This document shows positions 1-6,150 of a DNA stretch of 6,545 nt, piece by piece. The stretch lies in assembly GCA_021772365.1 (NCBI GenBank), contig JAJFMC010000430.1:1-6545 (forward strand). Reading direction: 5' to 3'. The notes beneath the pieces are model-generated. The model was given only the letters and a program-made list of their open reading frames with translations. It was not told the DNA's origin and searched no databases. Numbering within the stretch: the stretch's first letter is position 1; each line of letters starts with the position of its first letter. Origin of the DNA: Chlamydiota bacterium. GTDB lineage: Bacteria; Chlamydiota; Chlamydiia; Chlamydiales; Criblamydiaceae. The translations under genes and the position numbers were made by a program.

Positions 1-1
1 T

Positions 2-337
2 TTGAGCGTTTTGTGGGAAATGAAGTTGGATATTCCACCCAGCTCTAAACTCTTTGCTGATGGTGCGTATAACTGCTTTGAACTTGAAGATGTTTTTGGA
101 GATGAAAATATTCAATTTTTTTCTAAAAGAGGTTCTAAAGCCAAAAACCTAAAACGTACGGAAAACGAAGAAAAAGAAATAAGTAGCAAACGACAAATAG
201 TTGAAACTGCTTTTAGCTGCGGTTTGGGGTGGCAATCGGGGCCTGAGTGCGGATCCGACTTACCCATAACTTCCGATTGCTACCTTCACCCCAGGAGAAG
301 TAGCGTCATCCCACGTTCTAAAAATGTGTTTCATTAG
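2..337 (+). pseudogene. Truncated DDE transposase remnant (IS982/IS5-like), 5' end outside window
   Basis: This reading frame is open at the left edge, so the N-terminal part lies outside the window. Residues 17-23 (LFADGAY) fit the region around the second catalytic aspartate of a DDE transposase. KRQIVETAFS (residues 63-72) fits the block carrying the catalytic glutamate, which in IS982- and IS5-type enzymes reads roughly R-x-(I/V)-E-x-x-F-S. A cut-and-paste transposase normally continues after this block with a further helical tail. Here, from about base 218, the translation becomes Cys/Gly/Pro/Arg-rich and unlike a transposase, and the DNA turns into a GC-rich inverted repeat. The gene therefore appears broken by deletion or by insertion of another element, and the frame after base 217 is probably read-through. 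The first catalytic aspartate is not visible. I am fairly sure it is a transposase; the family is less certain. Confidence 0.6.
226..294. repeat. Compound GC-rich inverted repeat at the transposase break
   Basis: The arm GGGGTGGCAATCGG (226-239) is complementary to CCGATTGCTACC (273-284) with one mismatch. If a six-base bulge is allowed, the outer CACCCC (287-292) also pairs with GGGGTG. Inside the loop is the perfect palindrome CGGATCCG (250-257), extended by AGT/ACT around a one-base bulge. Almost the whole segment can therefore fold. It lies exactly where transposase similarity ends and about 60 bases beyond the 3' end of the convergent kinase gene. It could be the end of a second mobile element, a repeat-family hairpin, or a structure ending kinase transcription. 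No U-run follows, so a standard intrinsic terminator is unlikely. Confidence 0.5.
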
Positions 338-352
338 GAAGTTAGAGTGTAA

Positions 353-1834
353 CTATAATATAGCACAATCCATTCTTTTTTTCTTCTGAATACGAGTCAA
401 TGCGTGTTCTACAGGTGTTGCCTTTGATTTTTCCTCTGAATTGACAAAAGTATTTTCAAGGTCATCCAACATAGGAAAATCGTTAACAGAAATCGTTCTG
501 GACTTCGATTTAATCATCACTTTAAGTTTTTTTAGGCTATTGATAACTGTTTTGATATCAATAGGATGATTTGGGTCTTGAGTAAAGATACTCCAAACAA
601 TTCCATATGCACTCAACAAAGAATCAGGTGGTAATTTTTTCAGGCGTTGAATAGCCTGTAATGCGAGAACGATTTTTTGATTTCCAGGTAATTTCTCATC
701 CCACAGATACCAACACCATGGCATGGGCTTTTCTGCGAATAACAGCCACAGTAAGCTTCCTAAACCCCATAAATCATTTTCTTTTGGCGAAAACGAAGCT
801 GAATAATTATTATCTAGCAACGCTTGGAGAGTACGATTACTGACATAGGGGAGAGAACCAGGCATTCCCTTTATTGTAAGAGTATCTTCTCCCTTACATG
901 CTAATCCAAAATCCGTAAGAGCTACATCCATATCATCCATCAAGACATTTTCGGGTTTAACATCTCTATGATAAATATCATTTTTATGTAGATAAGAGAT
1001 TGTCTCTGCCAGCCCAATTGCTATTTTCACCTTTTCTAGAGAAGTGTATTCACGTGTTTCTTTGCCGTTAACCCTATTGTCACACCATTCAAGTAGGTCG
1101 TTGGGATAATATTTCATGATCAGAACCTGTCGCCCGTTTGGACTAAAATATACCGTCCTATAGAGCTTTACTACATGCGCATTTCCGTTAAGTTGATTAA
1201 GAAATAGTTCTTCTCTTTGGGTCACTTGCTGGACAGTCCTCGGTGAATTACGCATATCTGTAACAGCGTAAGCGACCATTTCTTGATGGAGAGGCCACGC
1301 GTAGAACAGGTCTTTATAAGCCCCTCCTTTATTAATAACAGCTGCACCATTTCCCTTATCAAGTATCACAAGAAACTGGACTCTTAGAGTATGCACCTCT
1401 AGAAAAAGGTTGGTAATGCCAATGTTTACTCGGAATCCTGCTGGGTAATTGACTTTATTATTGTTTAATAACGTATCCGTATGCTTGGAGAACGCCCTAA
1501 AAAAACGTTTTAGCTGGCGTTCACTTAAAGGAATGTCATTTTTTTTCAACCGATGTATTCGGTCAGTGAGTGATATTTTCTCTTTTAGGTTTCTTCCTTT
1601 AGTCGAAAAATAAGAGTGAAACACTCCGTCAACGACTTTAACAGCTGTATACTCAGGAACGAGTTCTATAGTTCTAGTTTTCTTGCTAAGCTTAGAGTGA
1701 TTTTTTTTCTTCAGATCCTCAATCCTAAGATTTCTAGGAACATTGAGTTGAGTGATAGAACTTCCACTGCCGTATTCTGGAATAGGAGGTAAGTTGAACA
1801 GGTTACACGTGTTTTTTCCCTCAGTAACAGTCAT
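353..1834 (-). CDS. Ser/Thr protein kinase-like protein with C-terminal CaaX (CAIL) motif; putative secreted effector
   Basis: This is a protein of 493 residues if started at the ATG at 1834. Residues 1-150 are polar and basic and not recognised. A kinase fold spans about 155-440. It shows a degenerate glycine loop (GNGAAV, 161-166), the catalytic loop HRDVKPEN (289-296; D291, K293, N296), DFG (308-310) and the helix-F DLWGLG (354-359). The beta-3 strand reads VAYAV (187-191), so the usual ATP-binding lysine is alanine (A190). Another lysine may substitute, or activity may be low. There is no signal peptide or membrane helix. The C-terminus, KKKRMDCAIL followed by TAG, is a polybasic stretch plus a CaaX box with C490. 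A final Leu directs geranylgeranylation in eukaryotes. An upstream in-frame TTG at 1867 would give 504 residues but lacks a ribosome binding site, so I chose the ATG. The gene lies 137 bp downstream of the lipase-like gene. The kinase fold is well supported; secretion and prenylation are inferred. Confidence 0.88.
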   Translation of the reverse strand: MTVTEGKNTCNLFNLPPIPEYGSGSSITQLNVPRNLRIEDLKKKNHSKLSKKTRTIELVPEYTAVKVVDGVFHSYFSTKGRNLKEKISLTDRIHRLKKNDIPLSERQLKRFFRAFSKHTDTLLNNNKVNYPAGFRVNIGITNLFLEVHTLRVQFLVILDKGNGAAVINKGGAYKDLFYAWPLHQEMVAYAVTDMRNSPRTVQQVTQREELFLNQLNGNAHVVKLYRTVYFSPNGRQVLIMKYYPNDLLEWCDNRVNGKETREYTSLEKVKIAIGLAETISYLHKNDIYHRDVKPENVLMDDMDVALTDFGLACKGEDTLTIKGMPGSLPYVSNRTLQALLDNNYSASFSPKENDLWGLGSLLWLLFAEKPMPWCWYLWDEKLPGNQKIVLALQAIQRLKKLPPDSLLSAYGIVWSIFTQDPNHPIDIKTVINSLKKLKVMIKSKSRTISVNDFPMLDDLENTFVNSEEKSKATPVEHALTRIQKKKRMDCAIL

Positions 1835-1841
1835 ACCAGCA

Positions 1842-1849
1842 CCGCCTTT
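1842..1849 (-). promoter_or_regulatory. Ribosome binding site deciding the kinase start
   Basis: AAAGGCGG on the minus strand sits seven bases before the ATG at 1834. The upstream TTG at 1867 has no purine-rich stretch at a suitable distance. This favours the 493-residue form. Confidence 0.5.
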
Positions 1850-1876
1850 ATGATTTACAGGAAACAAATGACACTG

Positions 1877-1905
1877 ACACTAAACTTACTATGAAAATTA
1901 ATCAA
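1877..1905 (-). promoter_or_regulatory. Weak candidate promoter for the kinase gene
   Basis: On the minus strand, TTGATT (1900-1905) and TAGTGT (1877-1882) are 17 bases apart. They match the -35 and -10 consensus at four and three of six positions. The start point would fall near 1870, about 36 bases before the ATG. The 137-bp gap after the lipase-like gene leaves room for a separate promoter, but the match is poor and could be chance. Confidence 0.22.
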
Positions 1906-1971
1906 GCTTAATTATTTTTTCGATATCTTCCTACCTATCTATCACCCCTCCGGGGCATCATAGGCTAAAGG

Positions 1972-4173
1972 CTAGTCATCGTCGCTAGAAGCAGACTCCA
2001 TGTATTTACTGTAAGAAAAGCTGGTAGAAAATACTTTGTTGATATCAGCAACAGCCACTTCTCCATCATGGCTTTCCTCGTGGATCAATACTTTATCATC
2101 ACCCTTGTCCATGCAGAAGTAACGAACTTCCACTGGAGCCATTTGATCATCCGTTCCACGTTTGTGTTCCTTGAAATATGAGTGGCTGTGAGCGGTATAT
2201 TTACGATAACTGGCACTTCCTACACTGGCGACAGAACCGTTGTTGTAGACATCGGCGATGGAGTCTCCATGTGTCAGGTGATCATCAAAATCAAATTGAA
2301 TCCACTTTCTATTTAGATTATCAGGCTTCTCTTTTTCTTCATCGATTTGTCCTGCATAGAAAGTACCATATTTATGCACTTTATCTAAGTGTGTGGTGAG
2401 GAGTGTCAAATTGAACTCTTTACCCGGTAAAGCATCGATACTGTTATAGAGAACATCTCTGTAATCAGTATCAAAACCTGGGCCATTGAAGGTAACAAGG
2501 TTGACAGTATTAACTTTTGAATAGGCTTCAGAACTTGCATTTTTCTTCACTGCATGCTCTGTCCACAATTTTGCCATACGCATGGCGTCTGTTGCTCCGA
2601 GGCTGTGTCCGGAAATTTCCAAAGTGACATCGTCCATTTCGAGAGCCCCTAAATAGCCTTCTATATTTCCGATGATGGCGCCTTGATTTTTAGCAAATTC
2701 AGGGCCACCGGGACCTCCATAAAGGCTTTTCAATTGGATATCTCGAGCGACAGAGCCTAGGTCGGCGGTACCACGGAAGACAATTTGTACTTTATGCTCT
2801 TCTGCTGAAATTCCTTTTATTGGGCTGACACCTAGTAAGAAAATGTAGTCTTTGCTAAAAACTTTGTGTGCTTCCCTACAGACTTTGTTTCCATTTTCGT
2901 CGTATTGTGGGAAGATGACACCTTCGCGGAACTGATATTCTGCGTGGTCGAATCTCGAGTAGCTATGATCACGCGCTAGGTGCTCCATATAGCCCAGTTT
3001 TTCTTTGAGTTTCTGAACTTTACAAGTGCCTTTAAAGCTACTCTTATGCGATCTGTATTCTGAAACGATGTTACATGACTCAATCGACGAAAGGTCACCG
3101 CCCAGTTGTAGTATATATGGTTTTTTTGACGAGGATAACGAAGGTCCCAAATCGACTGCTCGTAGTACATTGAGGATCTTGAAGAGTGTTTTTTCTTCAA
3201 TTACATCTTTATCTTCTGCGAGTTTAGGTAGTTTTGCACCTAATTCATCTACAAGCTTTGCATAAGCCTTGCCTTGTTTCTTTTTCACGATGTTATGAAC
3301 ATCTTGATAGGTAAGATTAGAGACAATCCCCATTGTAAGAGCATAAAAGTCATCATAATCAAGGGCTATCATCTTATCCAACGAATACATTCTCAAAACA
3401 TCATTGACGACGGTTTCACCGAATGCTTCGGAAAGCACGGCCTTCACATCGACAGCACTGAGAGCTTGACAACGATTGATATTCGTTGCACTCATTTCGA
3501 AGTCTACTTCGGGATTAAGAATCATCTCGAGGACTTCTTGTAAGTGTGCTTTGGGTGCTTTTCCATCCAATTGAGATTTCTGTTGGATAAGTAAGTATTC
3601 ATCGATTTTCTCTTTCAGGTACTTAGAGACAGTTTCAATTTTTTCAATTGTTGCAGTAATCGCCTTGATTTTGTCGCCTGTACTGTCGGTGTCGCGTTCT
3701 GTGGCATTCACTTCGCACGACTCTATAGTTCCCTTAAGGAGGTGTAGGCTTTTATCGTCTTCTACACAACTGACCATTTGTTGATAAAGGACGGTATACT
3801 GTTTTAATCGATTGAGGTAGTTGTTATAAAAATCAAATTTCGATTGAAAAGGCTGTTCAAGAAGCTTGAGAACTTCATCGGAAATATTTTGTATACGCTG
3901 ACAAGCATTTTGTGTACTGTCACCGTTACTATTTCTATTATAGGCCTGTACCCATTTTCTTCCGTACGACCATACCCAAGAATCTTTTGAGGGATCACCG
4001 TATTTTCCAGCAATTGCCCCGCCTTTAGTTCTATTTTGGTAGAGGCGTTCATTTTTTTCTAACCCGCCCACCAAAGCGAACTCTTGAGTGATGCTATCGA
4101 TATCACTATAAACTACAGGCTCTTGGTAAGAGGAGGATGATCCACTTCCTTGTGAATGGTCGACAATCGTCAT
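1972..4173 (-). CDS. Class 3 lipase-like alpha/beta hydrolase with long helical N-terminal region; putative effector
   Basis: This is a 733-residue protein. The C-terminal half carries the hallmarks of the class 3 lipase family (fungal-type triacylglycerol lipase fold): IVFRGT (464-469), followed by an RDIQ aspartate, and the nucleophile elbow GHSLGA (522-527, S524). The triad aspartate is probably D597 (THLDKVH) or one in GFDTDYRD (566-573). The histidine is likely in DHLTHGD (631-637) or AHSHS (661-665). The family hydrolyses acyl esters of glycerolipids, but the substrate here is unknown. Residues 1-345 are not recognised. They begin with a Ser/Gly-rich stretch (GSGSSSS, 9-15) and are then charged and mostly helical, with coiled-coil potential around 165-200. 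There is no Sec signal or membrane helix, so the protein is cytosolic or leaves by a specialised system such as type III. The C-terminus is acidic (SSDDD). The start is supported by AGGAG ten bases upstream. It lies 26 bp after the hydrolase gene and is very likely co-transcribed with it. Confidence 0.85.
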   Translation of the reverse strand: MTIVDHSQGSGSSSSYQEPVVYSDIDSITQEFALVGGLEKNERLYQNRTKGGAIAGKYGDPSKDSWVWSYGRKWVQAYNRNSNGDSTQNACQRIQNISDEVLKLLEQPFQSKFDFYNNYLNRLKQYTVLYQQMVSCVEDDKSLHLLKGTIESCEVNATERDTDSTGDKIKAITATIEKIETVSKYLKEKIDEYLLIQQKSQLDGKAPKAHLQEVLEMILNPEVDFEMSATNINRCQALSAVDVKAVLSEAFGETVVNDVLRMYSLDKMIALDYDDFYALTMGIVSNLTYQDVHNIVKKKQGKAYAKLVDELGAKLPKLAEDKDVIEEKTLFKILNVLRAVDLGPSLSSSKKPYILQLGGDLSSIESCNIVSEYRSHKSSFKGTCKVQKLKEKLGYMEHLARDHSYSRFDHAEYQFREGVIFPQYDENGNKVCREAHKVFSKDYIFLLGVSPIKGISAEEHKVQIVFRGTADLGSVARDIQLKSLYGGPGGPEFAKNQGAIIGNIEGYLGALEMDDVTLEISGHSLGATDAMRMAKLWTEHAVKKNASSEAYSKVNTVNLVTFNGPGFDTDYRDVLYNSIDALPGKEFNLTLLTTHLDKVHKYGTFYAGQIDEEKEKPDNLNRKWIQFDFDDHLTHGDSIADVYNNGSVASVGSASYRKYTAHSHSYFKEHKRGTDDQMAPVEVRYFCMDKGDDKVLIHEESHDGEVAVADINKVFSTSFSYSKYMESASSDDD

Positions 4174-4183
4174 GATTTATTAT

Positions 4184-4188
4184 CTCCT
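4184..4188 (-). promoter_or_regulatory. Ribosome binding site of the lipase-like gene
   Basis: AGGAG on the minus strand lies ten bases before the ATG at 4173. It sits in an otherwise AT-only 26-base gap after the TAA of the upstream hydrolase gene. Independent translation initiation within one transcript is therefore likely. Confidence 0.55.
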
Positions 4189-4199
4189 ATTATTATTTA

Positions 4200-5657
4200 T
4201 TAAGCTAAAATGTCGCCACAAGACATACCTTGTGCAACTAGATGATCGACAATCTGCTGATTACAACTTGCGTCATCAAACCAGGCACCTGCATGTCTTA
4301 CACGTTCATCAGTAATAAAAAATTCTTTTGCATCAGCACTTTCAGGCAGTGCATTTTTTATCTTGGCATGCTCTTCTTCAGAAATCACAGTGTCATTTTT
4401 GTTACGAATCATGATGATCTTACCTTCGATTTTAGGAAGGTGAGCCTCCATGTTGTAATCGAAATCGACAGATTTCGCGATTTTGTTCACGACAGGTCTA
4501 ATGACCGGTGACATGAAGCCTGTAGCACCTGGAACTTGTGCAGCTACTAGGTCGGAAGACTCAAAATATCCTTGGTCGATCCACACGTGCGAACCTGCGT
4601 ATTTTGCAGCTGCTTCAACTGCGGGTACGGAACTGAAACATGTCCCTTTCCAAATGATATCTTCGTTAGAAACCCCACGTCTTTGTAGTTCTTGGTAGAT
4701 GCTATCACGACTGGCCATCACTTTGCTGTGCGACTCGGTATCTTTGATTCTCGGGTGTTTGTCTTCACTGACGACGACATCAAATCCTAGGGCGATAAGT
4801 TTGGCGACTTCAGAGGCTGTGCGAACGCTTTCGTAGTGGCTGTAAAGACCGCCATTGAGAACGATTGTTTTCTTTTGTGTGCGTACGAAAGGACGGTTAA
4901 AAGGTTCCGATACTGAGATGTACTTCTCATTAAATTTTTCACCTTTCTTATCAAAAAGAGTTTTAACACTTCTCAGTTTACTGATGTTTTCTTTGGTAAA
5001 GATGTAGATTTTTCCATCGACGGTCATCTTTTCCCAAACGCCATCTACTAAGGTGGTCGTTTTTCTTGTCTTCTTATCTTTATGAGTCAATTTGAAGAGG
5101 CCCATCTGCTCAAGAGCAGCCATGAGTTCCGGTGTTTTTGGATCTTTTGGATCCAAAACCATCGCAGAAATTTCTTCTGAAGTATCCCCATCATTTTTTG
5201 TATTGATGGTGACGCGTTTCATTCCGGAGTCTTGCAATTTCTTGACTAGTGATTCCGCACTAAAGTGCATTCCGCGAAGTTCTGCACCTTCAGAAGTTTC
5301 TAAATTTAATGGTTCGCCACCGATGGTTCTCATTGCTTCGTTGATAGCTTCTGGTCGACTCGGAGCTTTCCCTTTACATTTTTCGTAGAAAAAGTCGCGT
5401 ACGTAACGGTGGATACGACCAATGATTCCTTCGCTTTTCTTTTCTTCTTTTACAATGACCTTTGCACTACTAATTTTCTTTTTACTGTTGCCAATGATAT
5501 TTAAAAATCTATTTGACATGCTGACAATTTTATCTTGCGTCTGGTCAGGCTGTATTGGTGTTACAACCCGTTCTGTACTCTCACTTTTCCTCTTAAAAAA
5601 GGACGAAAAAATTCTCATCTGTATTTGTTCTCCAAAATTGTGGAAGTTTACATTCAT
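4200..5657 (-). CDS. Alpha/beta hydrolase-like protein with probable Cys nucleophile
   Basis: This is a 485-residue protein of unknown specific function. From about residue 262 it follows an alpha/beta-hydrolase plan: strand KTIVLNGG with possible oxyanion residues (263-270), a helix, strand FDVVVSED (292-299), then DIIWKGTCFSS (333-343). In the last motif the nucleophile elbow reads G-x-C-x-S, with C340 where serine is usual, as in dienelactone hydrolases. The later strand KIIMIRNKND (413-422) offers D422 as the acid, and VRHAGAW (453-459) offers H455. Residues 1-260 are basic and polar, with helical and mixed segments, and not recognised. There is no signal peptide or membrane span. The ATG at 5657 has AGGAAAG six bases upstream. 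An internal ATG at residue 14 with GGAG farther upstream is a weaker alternative. It is the first gene of the minus-strand cluster, followed 26 bp later by the lipase-like gene. Cluster context suggests an effector or lipid/thioester-acting enzyme. The fold is moderately sure; the reaction is unknown. Confidence 0.75.
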   Translation of the reverse strand: MNVNFHNFGEQIQMRIFSSFFKRKSESTERVVTPIQPDQTQDKIVSMSNRFLNIIGNSKKKISSAKVIVKEEKKSEGIIGRIHRYVRDFFYEKCKGKAPSRPEAINEAMRTIGGEPLNLETSEGAELRGMHFSAESLVKKLQDSGMKRVTINTKNDGDTSEEISAMVLDPKDPKTPELMAALEQMGLFKLTHKDKKTRKTTTLVDGVWEKMTVDGKIYIFTKENISKLRSVKTLFDKKGEKFNEKYISVSEPFNRPFVRTQKKTIVLNGGLYSHYESVRTASEVAKLIALGFDVVVSEDKHPRIKDTESHSKVMASRDSIYQELQRRGVSNEDIIWKGTCFSSVPAVEAAAKYAGSHVWIDQGYFESSDLVAAQVPGATGFMSPVIRPVVNKIAKSVDFDYNMEAHLPKIEGKIIMIRNKNDTVISEEEHAKIKNALPESADAKEFFITDERVRHAGAWFDDASCNQQIVDHLVAQGMSCGDILA

Positions 5658-5663
5658 CTTTTG

Positions 5664-5670
5664 CTTTCCT
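5664..5670 (-). promoter_or_regulatory. Ribosome binding site of the hydrolase gene
   Basis: AGGAAAG on the minus strand lies six bases before the ATG at 5657. It is better placed than the GGAG before the internal methionine 14, so it supports the longer 485-residue start. Confidence 0.5.
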
Positions 5671-5721
5671 GCTTTCTTGTTTGAAAGAGGGGAAGTGTAG
5701 AGGGAAAGTGTTAGCAGAAAA

Positions 5722-5736
5722 TTAATGAATCATTAA
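5722..5736. promoter_or_regulatory. Perfect 15-bp dyad upstream of the hydrolase gene, possible operator
   Basis: TTAATGA-A-TCATTAA is a seven-base perfect inverted repeat around one central base. It lies 65 bases before the hydrolase start codon, where a dimeric regulator could bind. AT-rich DNA produces such dyads by chance fairly often, so the regulatory role is a guess. Confidence 0.25.
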
Positions 5737-5789
5737 GTTCATGTGAAAATGGATACCTCTCTCAAATTCAAAAAACATTTAAGATAGGT

Positions 5790-5865
5790 ATTGTTACACA
5801 TAAATTAATAATAATCAACAAGTTTAACAGGACAACAATAATAATATTGTTATATTAATAATAAT
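5790..5865. repeat. AT-rich direct repeat pair upstream of the gene cluster
   Basis: ATTGTTA followed by ATTAATAATAAT occurs at 5790-5796 with 5804-5815, and again at 5846-5852 with 5854-5865. The two units are about 50 bases apart. A small hairpin-like ACAATA-ATAA-TATTGT (5835-5850) lies between and overlaps the second unit. This may be an A/T-tract binding region for nucleoid proteins or simply low-complexity DNA. Confidence 0.35.
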
Positions 5866-5918
5866 ACACAAACAACTAACCAATAGACTAACATCAATTC
5901 GATCTAGAATTTTTACAT

Positions 5919-5996
5919 CGATTGCTACCTAATGAACAGAATAGCCTCTCGCATGAAAGTAATTATTTAAAATTAACACCATTGGGTAGCAATTCG
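5919..5996. repeat. Imperfect 16-17 bp inverted repeat with 45-bp loop
   Basis: CGATTGCTACCTAATG (5919-5934) is complementary to CATTGGGTAGCAATTCG (5980-5996), with one mismatch and one extra base. The twelve-base word CGATTGCTACCT also occurs at 274-285, inside the inverted repeat at the other end of the window. No clear target-site duplication flanks the element. It could be a degenerate MITE, a pair of insertion-sequence ends, or an RNA hairpin. Confidence 0.5.
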
Positions 5997-6018
5997 AGTC
6001 TCAGAGGCAGAAATAAAG

Positions 6019-6127
6019 GGCATGGTTCAAATGAGGGTAACAACTATGGGTAACTATTTTAGGTGGCGGAGGTCGAGATCGGCTGCATAAAACTGTTGTC
6101 CAGTGTTACCCTCTTTTGAACCATGCC
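6019..6127. mobile_element. MITE-like element with 24-bp terminal inverted repeats
   Basis: The ends 6019-6042 and 6104-6127 are complementary over 24 bases with a single mismatch (outermost GGCATGGTTCAAA). They enclose 61 bases without a gene. The word GGGTAAC occurs in the left arm (6035-6041), again just inside it (6048-6054), and inverted in the right arm (6105-6111). The flanks AAATAAAG and AAATACAA are alike at six of eight positions, a possible decayed target duplication. Long, well-matched terminal repeats around a short non-coding core are typical of MITEs. The element starts 23 bases after the antiporter stop codon. A long hairpin affecting the antiporter mRNA is the main alternative; no U-run supports a classic terminator. 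Confidence 0.6.
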
Positions 6128-6150
6128 AAATACAAGGTAAACAAATATAA

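Larger units (their letters stand above)
5658..6150. other. Long non-coding gap between the hydrolase and antiporter genes
   Basis: No convincing gene was seen on either strand in these roughly 490 bases. The left half (to about 5880) is very AT-rich and should hold the promoter of the minus-strand cluster, though no strong -35/-10 pair stands out. The right half holds two inverted-repeat elements (5919-5996 and 6019-6127). It looks like a landing zone for small mobile sequences between a backbone gene and an accessory cluster. Confidence 0.6.

Noticed and set aside
1832..1867. TTG start at 1867 giving a 504-residue kinase
   Set aside because: There is no ribosome binding site before the TTG. 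The ATG at 1834 has AAAGGCGG seven bases upstream.
1943..1957. CCCC-GGA-GGGG hairpin after the lipase-like gene as intrinsic terminator
   Set aside because: The stem is only four G-C pairs plus wobbles, and no U-run follows on the minus strand.
5092..5388. 98-residue plus-strand reading frame
   Set aside because: It is antisense to the well-supported hydrolase gene, with low-complexity Ser-rich composition typical of a shadow frame.
5790..5880. AT-rich direct repeats as a replication origin or CRISPR-like array
   Set aside because: There are only two imperfect units, no regular spacers, no DnaA-box series and no associated cas or replication genes.
5985..6040. TTCGAGTC- and GGTTCAAAT-like words suggesting a tRNA T-arm
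   Set aside because: No acceptor, D or anticodon arms can be built around them. The GGTTCAAAT word belongs to the 24-bp terminal repeat.
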